Below, piece after piece: positions 1 to 7,200 of a DNA stretch of 11,999 bases (positions are counted from its first letter, which is position 1; the number at the start of each line of letters is the position of its first letter). The notes beneath the pieces are model-generated. The model searched no databases. It saw nothing but the letters and a program-made list of their open reading frames with translations, and was not told the origin of the DNA. Made by a program: the position numbers and the translations under genes. Source of the stretch: an uncultured Clostridia bacterium (lineage in GTDB: Bacteria; Bacillota; Clostridia; Oscillospirales; Oscillospiraceae); assembly GCA_947176425.1 (NCBI GenBank), contig CAMWQV010000021.1, positions 1 to 11,999 on the forward strand, read 5' to 3'.

Positions 1-1819
1 CGGACGGATTTGCGGGCGCGGGAGCAGCGGGGGGTGCGGCCGCAGCGGGGGCCGGGGTTTCGGCAGCAGGCACAGGGGCGGCAGGCGCGGGTTCCGCCGG
101 TGCAGCGGGTTCCGCTACGAGTTCAGGTTCTGCCGGAGCGGCGGGCTGTTCCGCGGGCTGCGGAACGGCAGCGGCTGCAATCTTGATCCGGCCCTGGGCT
201 TCGCCGTACTGCGCTTTGGTGACGCTGCCGTCCAGCTTGTCCACAATGTAGTTAATCAGCACGGCGTTGTCGATCATCACGCTGTCTTTGACCAGCGTGT
301 CGTCCTTGAACATGACAAAACCGTCGCCGCCGCTCTTGAGCATATAGTTGTGGGAAGCCAGCGTATAAGTTTTCTTCACATCCAGGGGCTGGCCGCCGAC
401 CATCACATCTGTCACACGGTAGGGGCCGTCCACGCTCACGAACTCGCCCTCGTCGTTGGTCTTGACGGAGGAAGGCGTGTTTTCATTGATGGTGTAGGAC
501 ATGCCGGAGACCTGCAAAAAGCCGCCGCATTCTTCCGGATACAGCCGGGCGGACATCTCCAGAGCGTCCAGCAGGTCCTGACCGGTGGTCTCTACCATGC
601 ACGCCTCATTGCCGAAGGGATGTACATTGATGATATTCTCATATGTAATATCACCGGCTTTGATATCGGCCCGCACGCCGCCGCCGTTGACGAAGGCCAC
701 GTCTGCGCCCAGCATCACGCGGTAAGCGTCCGCGCACAGATCGCCCAGATTCGTCTCGCCGCTGCGGACAAGGCGTTTCCCATTGCCGTCCTGGGTCGTG
801 AGGTCCACTTCGGATTTTGCGACGACTTTTTTCAGTTCCGCCTCAAAAGCGTCGGTCTTTTCCTTCACGAAAGCGGCAACAGTTTCATCCTGTTTGTCGT
901 AGCCCTTGACCAGCTCGTGGGTGATCTCGCCGGATTTGGTATCAATGACGACTTTGCCGATATTGGCGAGTTTGGTTCCGGTCTGCGCCCACACCACATC
1001 TTTTCCGTCTTTATTGGCGGTTGTTTTTTCAATCTCCTCATGGGAGTGGCCGTCGATAAAGACGTCGATGCCGGAGGTATTGGCGATAACGGTCTGCGCT
1101 TTCCACTCCTGGGTGGAACCGTCGTCGCCCAGGTGCCCGATGGCTACCACATAGTCTGCGCCCTCGGCTTTGGCGGCATCCACAGCTTTCTGCACGGCGT
1201 CATAGAGGTCCTGTCCATTATTGCCCTGCTGGAAGCTGTAGATATACTTGCCGGTCTCATCCTGGAAGTAAGTCGGGGTGGATTTCACGAACGCTTCCGG
1301 GGTATCGATTCCCACGTACCCCACTTTAATTTCGCCGTAGGTTTTGACCTGCCAGCCGTCGAAAACCGGCTTGCCGTCCAGGTCGGTGAAGTTGCAGCAG
1401 ACATACGGATATTCCGCGGTGTTTTTCGCCAGGGACTGGAAAATATCCATGCCGTAGTCGAACTCGTGGTTGCCCGGCGCCGCCAGATCATAACCCACTT
1501 TGTTCATGATTTCGACCAGCGCGGAACCTTTGGTCAGGGTGCCGATGGGACCGCCCTGAATGGCGTCGCCTGCGTCCACCAGCGTGACCCAATCCGCGCC
1601 GTATTGGGTTTCCATTTCGGCTTTGTAGGCCGCGACGCCCGCGTAGCCGGTATGGGAGACTGTACCGTCATCCTCTTTGCTCTGCTCAATGCCGCAGTGA
1701 ACGTCATTGGTGTGCAGGATGACCACTTTTCCTTCTTCAGCCGCCAGCGCGGTGGCGGTCATGCCGAAGGCCGCCGACGCTGCCAGCAGCAGAGTCAGCA
1801 GTTTGTTTCCTTTTTTCAT
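1..1819 (-). CDS. Secreted 5'-nucleotidase / metallophosphatase family protein, C-terminus cut by window edge
   Basis: The visible 606 residues form a UshA-type enzyme expected to act outside the membrane, hydrolysing nucleotides (possibly also cyclic nucleotides or UDP-sugars) to nucleoside and phosphate. A signal peptide covers residues 1-26 (KK, a Leu/Ala core, then ALA-A). The metallophosphatase domain shows HTNDVH (36-41), VDAGD (81-85), GNHE (116-119), GHL (228-230) and GHSH (257-260), which are the expected metal ligands. The C-terminal nucleotidase domain shows NGGGVR (378-383) and SGGDGF (496-501), the usual substrate-binding region. From about residue 552 the chain becomes an Ala/Pro/Glu-rich spacer and is still open at base 1, so a surface anchor (LPXTG, SLH or membrane helix) may follow. 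The start ATG at 1817-1819 is preceded by AAAGGTGAG five to seven bases upstream. It has its own promoter and inverted repeat (1874-1909). The family call is firm; the exact substrate is not. Confidence 0.95.
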   Translation of the reverse strand, partial: MKKGNKLLTLLLAASAAFGMTATALAAEEGKVVILHTNDVHCGIEQSKEDDGTVSHTGYAGVAAYKAEMETQYGADWVTLVDAGDAIQGGPIGTLTKGSALVEIMNKVGYDLAAPGNHEFDYGMDIFQSLAKNTAEYPYVCCNFTDLDGKPVFDGWQVKTYGEIKVGYVGIDTPEAFVKSTPTYFQDETGKYIYSFQQGNNGQDLYDAVQKAVDAAKAEGADYVVAIGHLGDDGSTQEWKAQTVIANTSGIDVFIDGHSHEEIEKTTANKDGKDVVWAQTGTKLANIGKVVIDTKSGEITHELVKGYDKQDETVAAFVKEKTDAFEAELKKVVAKSEVDLTTQDGNGKRLVRSGETNLGDLCADAYRVMLGADVAFVNGGGVRADIKAGDITYENIINVHPFGNEACMVETTGQDLLDALEMSARLYPEECGGFLQVSGMSYTINENTPSSVKTNDEGEFVSVDGPYRVTDVMVGGQPLDVKKTYTLASHNYMLKSGGDGFVMFKDDTLVKDSVMIDNAVLINYIVDKLDGSVTKAQYGEAQGRIKIAAAAVPQPAEQPAAPAEPELVAEPAAPAEPAPAAPVPAAETPAPAAAAPPAAPAPANPS

Positions 1820-1873
1820 TAACTCACCTTTCCTTCCTTTTTTTGACCGTCCCTCTGGATCGCCGGACAGCCT

Positions 1874-1895
1874 ATATTTAGATTATACTAAATAT
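1874..1895. promoter_or_regulatory. Perfect 8-bp inverted repeat centred on a -10 box (candidate operator)
   Basis: ATATTTAG (1874-1881) and CTAAATAT (1888-1895) are exact reverse complements separated by six bases. On the minus strand those six bases are TATAAT, the -10 box of the nucleotidase promoter. The repeat also covers the expected transcription start, near 1875. A dimeric repressor bound here would block RNA polymerase. The arms do not match an operator I can name, so the regulator is unknown. AT-rich palindromes can arise by chance, but exact centring on the -10 box makes this less likely. Confidence 0.5.
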
Positions 1896-1909
1896 TCCGG
1901 TTTTTTCAA
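1882..1909 (-). promoter_or_regulatory. Sigma-A promoter of the 5'-nucleotidase gene
   Basis: On the minus strand, TTGAAA (1904-1909) and a consensus TATAAT (1882-1887) are separated by 16 bases. The predicted start is near 1875, giving a leader of about 55 bases before the ATG at 1819. It lies in the gap after the RCC1-protein gene, so the nucleotidase can be transcribed separately from the upstream operon. Confidence 0.75.
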
Positions 1910-2027
1910 GCTTTATTTTCCAGATTTGCACAAGTTTTTTCGACAGAGCCGGGCGTGTATGCCCCCATTTCCGCACAAAAAAAACACCGGCTGTCTGTTT
2001 ACAAACAATCGATGTTTTTCGGCGCTG

Positions 2028-3440
2028 TCAGTTGACAATGCGGCTGCTCTTGACCAGCTCGCCGCGAGAGATGATATCCCACAGCTCCACATTACTTTGG
2101 CCGTCTTGATACAATCCGGCTGCTAATACGGTACCGTCAGACTTTACAGCTAACGTAAACCCGTATCCGGCAGAGATTGACACAATATCCTCCCATTTCC
2201 GGATTTCGTTATAGGAGTCCGGAAAGCGTTCTTCCGACTGCGTTGTAACAACCCGTCCGTCAGCTGTTAACCCCACTGTATGATAATCGCCAGCAGAAAC
2301 GGCAACAATATTTTTCCACTCCGGTCCGGTTACATTGCATTGTCCATACTCATTATCTCCTGCCGCAACAACAGTGCCGTCCCTTTTTAAAGCAACAATA
2401 TGGCCGCTCCCTTTGTACGCGTTTCCTTCTGCGTCTGTTCCGGTGCTCCCTCCGGTTGAAATGGATACGATATCTGTCCAATCGCTTTTTTTAGATTCAA
2501 TTTCATCGGTCAATTTTCTTTTATAGCATCCGGCAACATGAATATCGCCGTTTACATCTAAGCCGACGATATGCTGCCACCCTGTATCAATCGCTATAAT
2601 ATCTTTCCAGTCGCCTACATCTCTTCTTTCCCCATACCCGTCAACTCCCCGCGTATCGACAGTTCCGTCATCTTTGAGTACTGCAATTAACTGCTCTCCA
2701 GCGGATACGGCAATAATATTTTTCCACCCGCTGGTATCAGTACTGTAATTGTAATGTGATTTGCATTTTGCAACCAGAACATTGCCGTCATCTGTCAAAC
2801 CTAAAACAAATTCCCCGCAGGCAGAAACAGATACTATATTATGCCAGGATTCTATATCGGCTGCATCTTCAAAACTCTGTCCAGAAAAAGCTGCGCCTTT
2901 GTCCTTCGTGATGCCAGCTGAATACCGTATACCGGCAGAGACAATTTCAGCACAATTCATTTTCCACGCGCTGCGGCATAGTTCCGTTAACTTCTGGCTC
3001 TTGTCATAATCCTCTAATTCTTTCAAAATATTCAGTGCATTAAGATAGTCTCCATCTACGTAATATTTACATGCCTTATTATAAGACTGCGCCTGTTCAG
3101 TTATGCTTTCTTCTTCAGCCGACTTTTCCGCCCACACTTGACTGTCTTTAAAATTCCCCAAAGAAATAAATTTTTCATGGGCCTCAGAATACTTCCCTTG
3201 ATCATATGCTATTCTTCCCTCCGAATACACAATAAGTTTTTTGGAGTCCTTATAATTACTTCCCAGTATATTTAAAGTATTTACTGCATCTATATAATTG
3301 CCATTATCTATATTCTGAACAGCTAAAGTATACCCATCCATCAAATCCGCTTTTACCCTAGAGGTAAATGTAAAAAAAAGCGCAAAAACAGTAATAATAT
3401 AAACTGCGAGAAGTCCAATAATGAAGCGTCTTTTCATCAT
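2028..3440 (-). CDS. Membrane-anchored TPR-like / RCC1-repeat beta-propeller protein
   Basis: This 470-residue protein has a short basic N-terminus and one hydrophobic helix (about residues 6-27) with no lipobox, so it is probably anchored in the membrane facing outwards. Residues 34-155 are helical TPR-like units with repeated small motifs (NGNYIDAV, QGKYSEAHEKF, DGDYLNAL, each followed by YKDS-, FKDS- or YDKS-like turns). Residues 159-453 hold seven RCC1-type blades. Six begin with WxxI at 199, 239, 278, 321, 375 and 416; the first begins more weakly near 159; and W454 closes the ring. Typical blade text is VSAGDYHTVGL-ADG. RCC1 propellers usually bind partner proteins, and no catalytic residues are evident. 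Its ATG overlaps the stop of the upstream membrane-protein gene as ATGA, with GGGAGTGG ahead of it, so translation is probably coupled. A second ATG follows at 3435-3437. Codon use is AT-richer than in the flanking genes. The biological role is unknown. Confidence 0.85.
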   Translation of the reverse strand: MMKRRFIIGLLAVYIITVFALFFTFTSRVKADLMDGYTLAVQNIDNGNYIDAVNTLNILGSNYKDSKKLIVYSEGRIAYDQGKYSEAHEKFISLGNFKDSQVWAEKSAEEESITEQAQSYNKACKYYVDGDYLNALNILKELEDYDKSQKLTELCRSAWKMNCAEIVSAGIRYSAGITKDKGAAFSGQSFEDAADIESWHNIVSVSACGEFVLGLTDDGNVLVAKCKSHYNYSTDTSGWKNIIAVSAGEQLIAVLKDDGTVDTRGVDGYGERRDVGDWKDIIAIDTGWQHIVGLDVNGDIHVAGCYKRKLTDEIESKKSDWTDIVSISTGGSTGTDAEGNAYKGSGHIVALKRDGTVVAAGDNEYGQCNVTGPEWKNIVAVSAGDYHTVGLTADGRVVTTQSEERFPDSYNEIRKWEDIVSISAGYGFTLAVKSDGTVLAAGLYQDGQSNVELWDIISRGELVKSSRIVN

Positions 3441-3952
3441 TTTCCACTCCCATTCTGCGGTCTTTCATGCCACGCGACCAAAAATCCAATCAGAGAATTT
3501 ATGATCAGGACAACAATTGTGATATGAAATATCGTATCCATGAAACCATATTGAAACTCTTTGGGAACATTAAAAAAATACGCGTAAAGTATCGTACACC
3601 CCGACATCGAAAAGGTAGAAAATGCTATATAAAGCGCCTTGAGAAATTTTCCTTCTTTCTTTGCGCAACTCCATGCAACTGTACAGCCGCATGCGTTTGT
3701 TGCTACGGCAAAAATGGCTAACAGGAAGTCTACCAGATATTTGAGTTTATTTTCGTCCAGCGAGAAGTTGTATCCAATCATCACATTAAAACATATCGAG
3801 CATAATAACGGGACAAACGAGAGAAAAATTCCGAAAAATAGCCAGTGAACCATCTTCATCGCTAAATCAATCGTTCCATCTGAACGATTGTCCGCAGATT
3901 GTGTGCCCTCTTCACTTTCAGTGGCCGGGCTGCTGTTATGTCCATCAGACAC
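3437..3952 (-). CDS. Four-helix integral membrane protein of unknown function
   Basis: I do not recognise a family. With the GTG start at 3950-3952 the protein has 171 residues. A polar, Ser/Glu/Asp-rich N-terminus (1-33) is followed by four hydrophobic segments at about 35-57, 71-95, 103-126 and 138-160. Cysteines cluster around the first three segments (51, 54, 88, 90, 96, 119). I chose the GTG start because AAGGAGGT (3961-3968) sits eight bases before it; an ATG at 3980-3982 would place the ribosome binding site inside the gene. The gene leads a two-gene operon: its TGA stop overlaps the ATG of the TPR/RCC1 gene by four bases, and a good promoter lies upstream at 4003-4031. The two products may work together at the membrane, but that is inferred from coupling only. 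Confidence 0.75.
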   Translation of the reverse strand: MSDGHNSSPATESEEGTQSADNRSDGTIDLAMKMVHWLFFGIFLSFVPLLCSICFNVMIGYNFSLDENKLKYLVDFLLAIFAVATNACGCTVAWSCAKKEGKFLKALYIAFSTFSMSGCTILYAYFFNVPKEFQYGFMDTIFHITIVVLIINSLIGFLVAWHERPQNGSGK

Positions 3953-3960
3953 GAGTATAG

Positions 3961-3968
3961 ACCTCCTT
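3961..3968 (-). promoter_or_regulatory. Shine-Dalgarno AAGGAGGT that fixes a GTG start
   Basis: A full-consensus AAGGAGGT lies eight bases upstream of GTG 3950-3952 on the minus strand. This supports GTG, rather than the more upstream ATG at 3980-3982, as the start of the four-helix membrane protein. Confidence 0.8.
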
Positions 3969-4002
3969 ATATGCGAAATCAATCATTTTAAGTAGCAGGT
4001 CT

Positions 4003-4031
4003 ATTATATATCATTTTTTGACATAATGCAA
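4003..4031 (-). promoter_or_regulatory. Sigma-A promoter of the membrane-protein/RCC1 operon
   Basis: On the minus strand, TTGCAT (4026-4031) and TATAAT (4003-4008) are separated by 17 bases, the optimal spacing. The expected start is near 3996, giving a leader of about 44 bases to the GTG at 3952. The promoter lies downstream of the giant gene's terminator, so the operon is an independent transcription unit. The AT-rich stretch 4032-4129 between promoter and terminator shows nothing else I can support. Confidence 0.75.
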
Positions 4032-4129
4032 CCCATATCTTATAATTTGGATTCATCGCAGTTTTAAGTACGGCCCAATAAAGTATATGCGGGATTAATT
4101 GAAATGTATACATCTAATCTGCACGAATC

Positions 4130-4190
4130 CAATAAAAATCAACGCTCCAGAGATGAGAAGAAACAAACATTTCTTACATCTCTGGAGCGT
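4130..4190 (-). terminator. Strong intrinsic terminator of the giant SLH-protein gene
   Basis: A perfect 14-bp stem (4142-4155 pairs with 4177-4190; arm ACGCTCCAGAGATG) continues, after a small asymmetric bulge, as a further 6-bp AAGAAA/TTTCTT stem (4158-4163 with 4170-4175) around a 6-base loop. On the minus strand it is followed by TGATTTTTATT. It lies 38 bases after the stop of the giant gene and separates it from the downstream operon. Confidence 0.9.
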
Positions 4191-4227
4191 ACAGTCAGAA
4201 GGCCAGCGCGAAATGAATCGCCGGTTT

Positions 4228-7200
4228 TTAACGGTTGTCCTCCTGCTTTTCAATGAAGTTTTTCAGCATCTGCGCCGCCTGCGCGCGGGTCGCAAATCCC
4301 TTGGGTCCAAGCCGCCCGTCTCCGAAGCCGCCCACGATGCCGTTTTCCACGGCCCAGCGGATGGCGTCCAGAGAATAGCCGCTGATCTCGTCCGCGTCGC
4401 TGAAATGCAGTTCCCTGTTGGCTGCGGCAGGACTTCCGGAGCTGCGCCAGAGCATGACGGCCAGCTGTTCTCGGGTGATGTTGTCATCAGGTCCGAACCG
4501 CCCGTTTCCATAGCCGCCCACGATGCCGTTCGCCGCCGCCCAGGCGATTGCGTCAGAATACCATGCGCCATTTGCCGTGTCGGCGAAGGCGCTGCCGCCT
4601 GTTACAGGGGGCCTGCCCTCCCGATTGTAAAGAATCTGTGCAAGCTGGGCGCGTGTCAGGCTGCTGTCCGGCCCGAACAGGCCGCTGTCATAGCCGCCCA
4701 TCAGGTTATTTCTCAGAACGCAGTCCACAGCTTCGTGATACCAGGTTCCTGCGCCGCCAAGGTCGGCGAATCTGCGGGAGGGACAATCGCCGTCGCTGGT
4801 CATTTCCGTCATTTCCAAATCCTCCGGCAGGGGCGCAAAGACGGCCTTTACCGTCACGGCTCTGCCGGGCATGGTGAACGTGTACTTGCCGCTGCTCTGG
4901 GCGGTCAGCCTGATTTCATTCTCCCGGCTGTCAGTAACGGTCAGGGTATCCAGCGCATAGCCGCTGTCCGGCACGGCTGTCAGGGTGACAGCGCTTCCGT
5001 TTCTGGCTCTGGACTGACTGGCGGTCACTTTGCCATGCTCCGGTGTTTTTACAGTGACCGTGTAGAAGCTGGCGGCTGTGCCGGGACGGCCGGAAGCAGC
5101 GGGCCTTCCGGGGGCGGCGGAAGCCGTCTTGACTATGACCTCACAGACGGCTTTCATGCCGCCGTCCTCCGCTGTGACGGTGATAACCGCAGTACCCGCG
5201 CCAATGGCGGAAACATTTCCGTCACTGTCCACCGCGGCCACCTCGGGATTGCTGGAGAACCAGAATACCGTCTTATTGGCGGCGTTATCGGGCGTAATGA
5301 CTGCCCGGAGCTGTTCCGTGCCGCCTGCCGCCAGAATCAGGCTGGTTTTGTTCAGGCTCACGCCCGCAACAGGGATTGCCTGTTCCGTGACCGTAACCTC
5401 GCACTCGGCTTTCATGCCGCCGTCCTCCGTTGTGACGGTGATAACCGCAGTACCCGCGCTGATGGCGGAAACATTTCCGCTGCTGTCCACCGCGGCCACC
5501 TCGGGATTGCTGGAGGACCAGAATACTGTCTTGTTGGCGGCGTTATCGGGCGTAATGACTGCATGGAGCTGTTCCGTGCCGCCTGCCGCCAGAATCAGGC
5601 TGGTTTTGTTCAGGCTCACGCCCGCAACAGGGATTGCCTGTTCCGTGACCGTAACCTCGCACTCGGCTTTCATGCCGCCGTCCTCCGTTGTGACGGTGAT
5701 AACCGCAGTACCCGCGCTGATGGCGGAAACATTTCCGCTGCTGTCCACCGCGGCCACCTCGGGATTGCTGGAGGACCAGAATACTGTCTTGTTGGCGGCG
5801 TTATCGGGCGTAATGACTGCATGGAGCTGTTCCGTGCCGCCTGCCGCCAGAATCAGGCTGGTTTTGTTCAGACTCACGTCCGCTACAGGGATTGCCTGTT
5901 CCGTAACCGTAACCTCACACCCGGCTTTCATGCCGCCGTCCTCCGCAGCGGCGGTGATGACCGCAGTACCCACGCCGGTGGCGAAAACATTTCCGCTGCT
6001 GTCCACCACGGCCACCTTGGGATTGCTGGAGAACCAGAATACTGTCTTATTGGCGGCGTTATCGGGCGTAATGACTGCACGGAGACGCGCCTTGCCGCCT
6101 ACCGTAAGAATCAGGCTGGTTTTGTCCAGGCTCACGCCGGTAACAGGAACCGCAGGAGTGCCGGGGGTACCAGGAGTACCGGGAGTACCGGGAGTGCTGG
6201 GAGTACCAGGGGTGCCGGGAGTACCAGGAGTACCGGGGGTGCCGGGAGTGCCGGGGGTGCTGGGAGTACGGCGGTAGCCAACATAGACCTTCATCGTAAA
6301 GGCGTTTGTCCACAGCTCCCCATCGTCTGCGTAGGCTGCGGCGGCCACGGTCTCCAGCTCCACCTTTCTCGTCTCATAGGCAGCTGCCGCATCTTCCAGG
6401 GCTGTATCCGCCTCAGCCTTTTCCGCTTCTGCCGCAGCCAGCGCCTGTTTCTGGACATAGGCTTTCACAGCTTCCTCGTATGCTGTTTCAAGCGTTAAAT
6501 CCTCCGGGCCGGCGCGCCATGCGTCCAGCGCTGTCAAAATGTCTGTGTCGCCCTGAACCAGAGCCTCGTAGGCGGCCCGCGCTTCAGCGGCGGATGCCTC
6601 TGCCGCAGTTTTTTCCTCCTCGGTAAGGCCCTCCGCATTGGCTGCATTGACTGCCTCGTTCCACCGGATGTACGCCGTGTTGATCTGGCTTTGGATCTGG
6701 CTCTCGGCCTCTGTCCGATGAGCCAGCGCCTGTTTTGCCGCGTCCGCCCGGGCCTGGGCGGCAGTCATTGTGTTATAGAGTCCCCGCAGTTCCTCCATAT
6801 TCTCCTGTGTAACGTCCATCATAGCGCGCACTGCGACCTGATACCAGCCGGTTTTCAAGCCGTCCAGCGACATTGCAGAGAGGCTCTCACTGTCCGGGGC
6901 CGCACTCTGCCAGGTCTCTGTCAGCTCACCGGCAGGTTCCAGCGGGCTGTTCTCTCCCTTCAGGGGATGGATCAGGAACTGATAAGTACCTTTTCTGTCC
7001 TTGCCGCCGGCGGCCTCTACCGCGATGGAGCCGTCCGGCGCATTGGCGCTGCTGGCCTCCGCCGCCTGGGCGGTGAAGGAGACTGCGTCGCTTTCCACTG
7101 TAAAGGGACAGGAAACTGCCACCTTCTTGTTTTCCGGGTCCTGTTTGTCCCGGATACAGAGCAGGTAATCCCCGGCGTTCAAGCCCTCTATTTGGACAGG

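Noticed and set aside
350..1822. 490-codon open frame on the plus strand
   Set aside because: It is antisense to the nucleotidase, whose minus-strand frame carries a signal peptide and all metal-binding motifs. The plus frame shows no recognisable domain and is a by-product of GC-rich codon use.
1977..2007. Possible terminator or TGTTT-AC-AAACA palindrome after the RCC1-protein gene
   Set aside because: There is a run of eight T on the minus strand, but the only stem (1982-1986 with 1996-2000) is five A/T-rich pairs around nine bases. The palindrome at 1996-2007 has short arms and could be chance. Too weak to list.
5122..6153. CRISPR-like repeated array
   Set aside because: The period is 258 bp, the whole unit is repeated without unique spacers, and it encodes BIG_2 domains in one continuous frame.
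5078..6277. 399-codon plus-strand frame ending in Val-Pro-Gly repeats that look elastin-like
   Set aside because: The repeats are the complement of the Gly-Thr-Pro and BIG_2 coding repeats; no separate start signal or supporting context.
4099..6498. 799-codon open frame on the plus strand
   Set aside because: It is antisense to the SLH, InlB-like and BIG_2 region and its repeats mirror those of the minus-strand domains. It also runs through the terminator hairpin.
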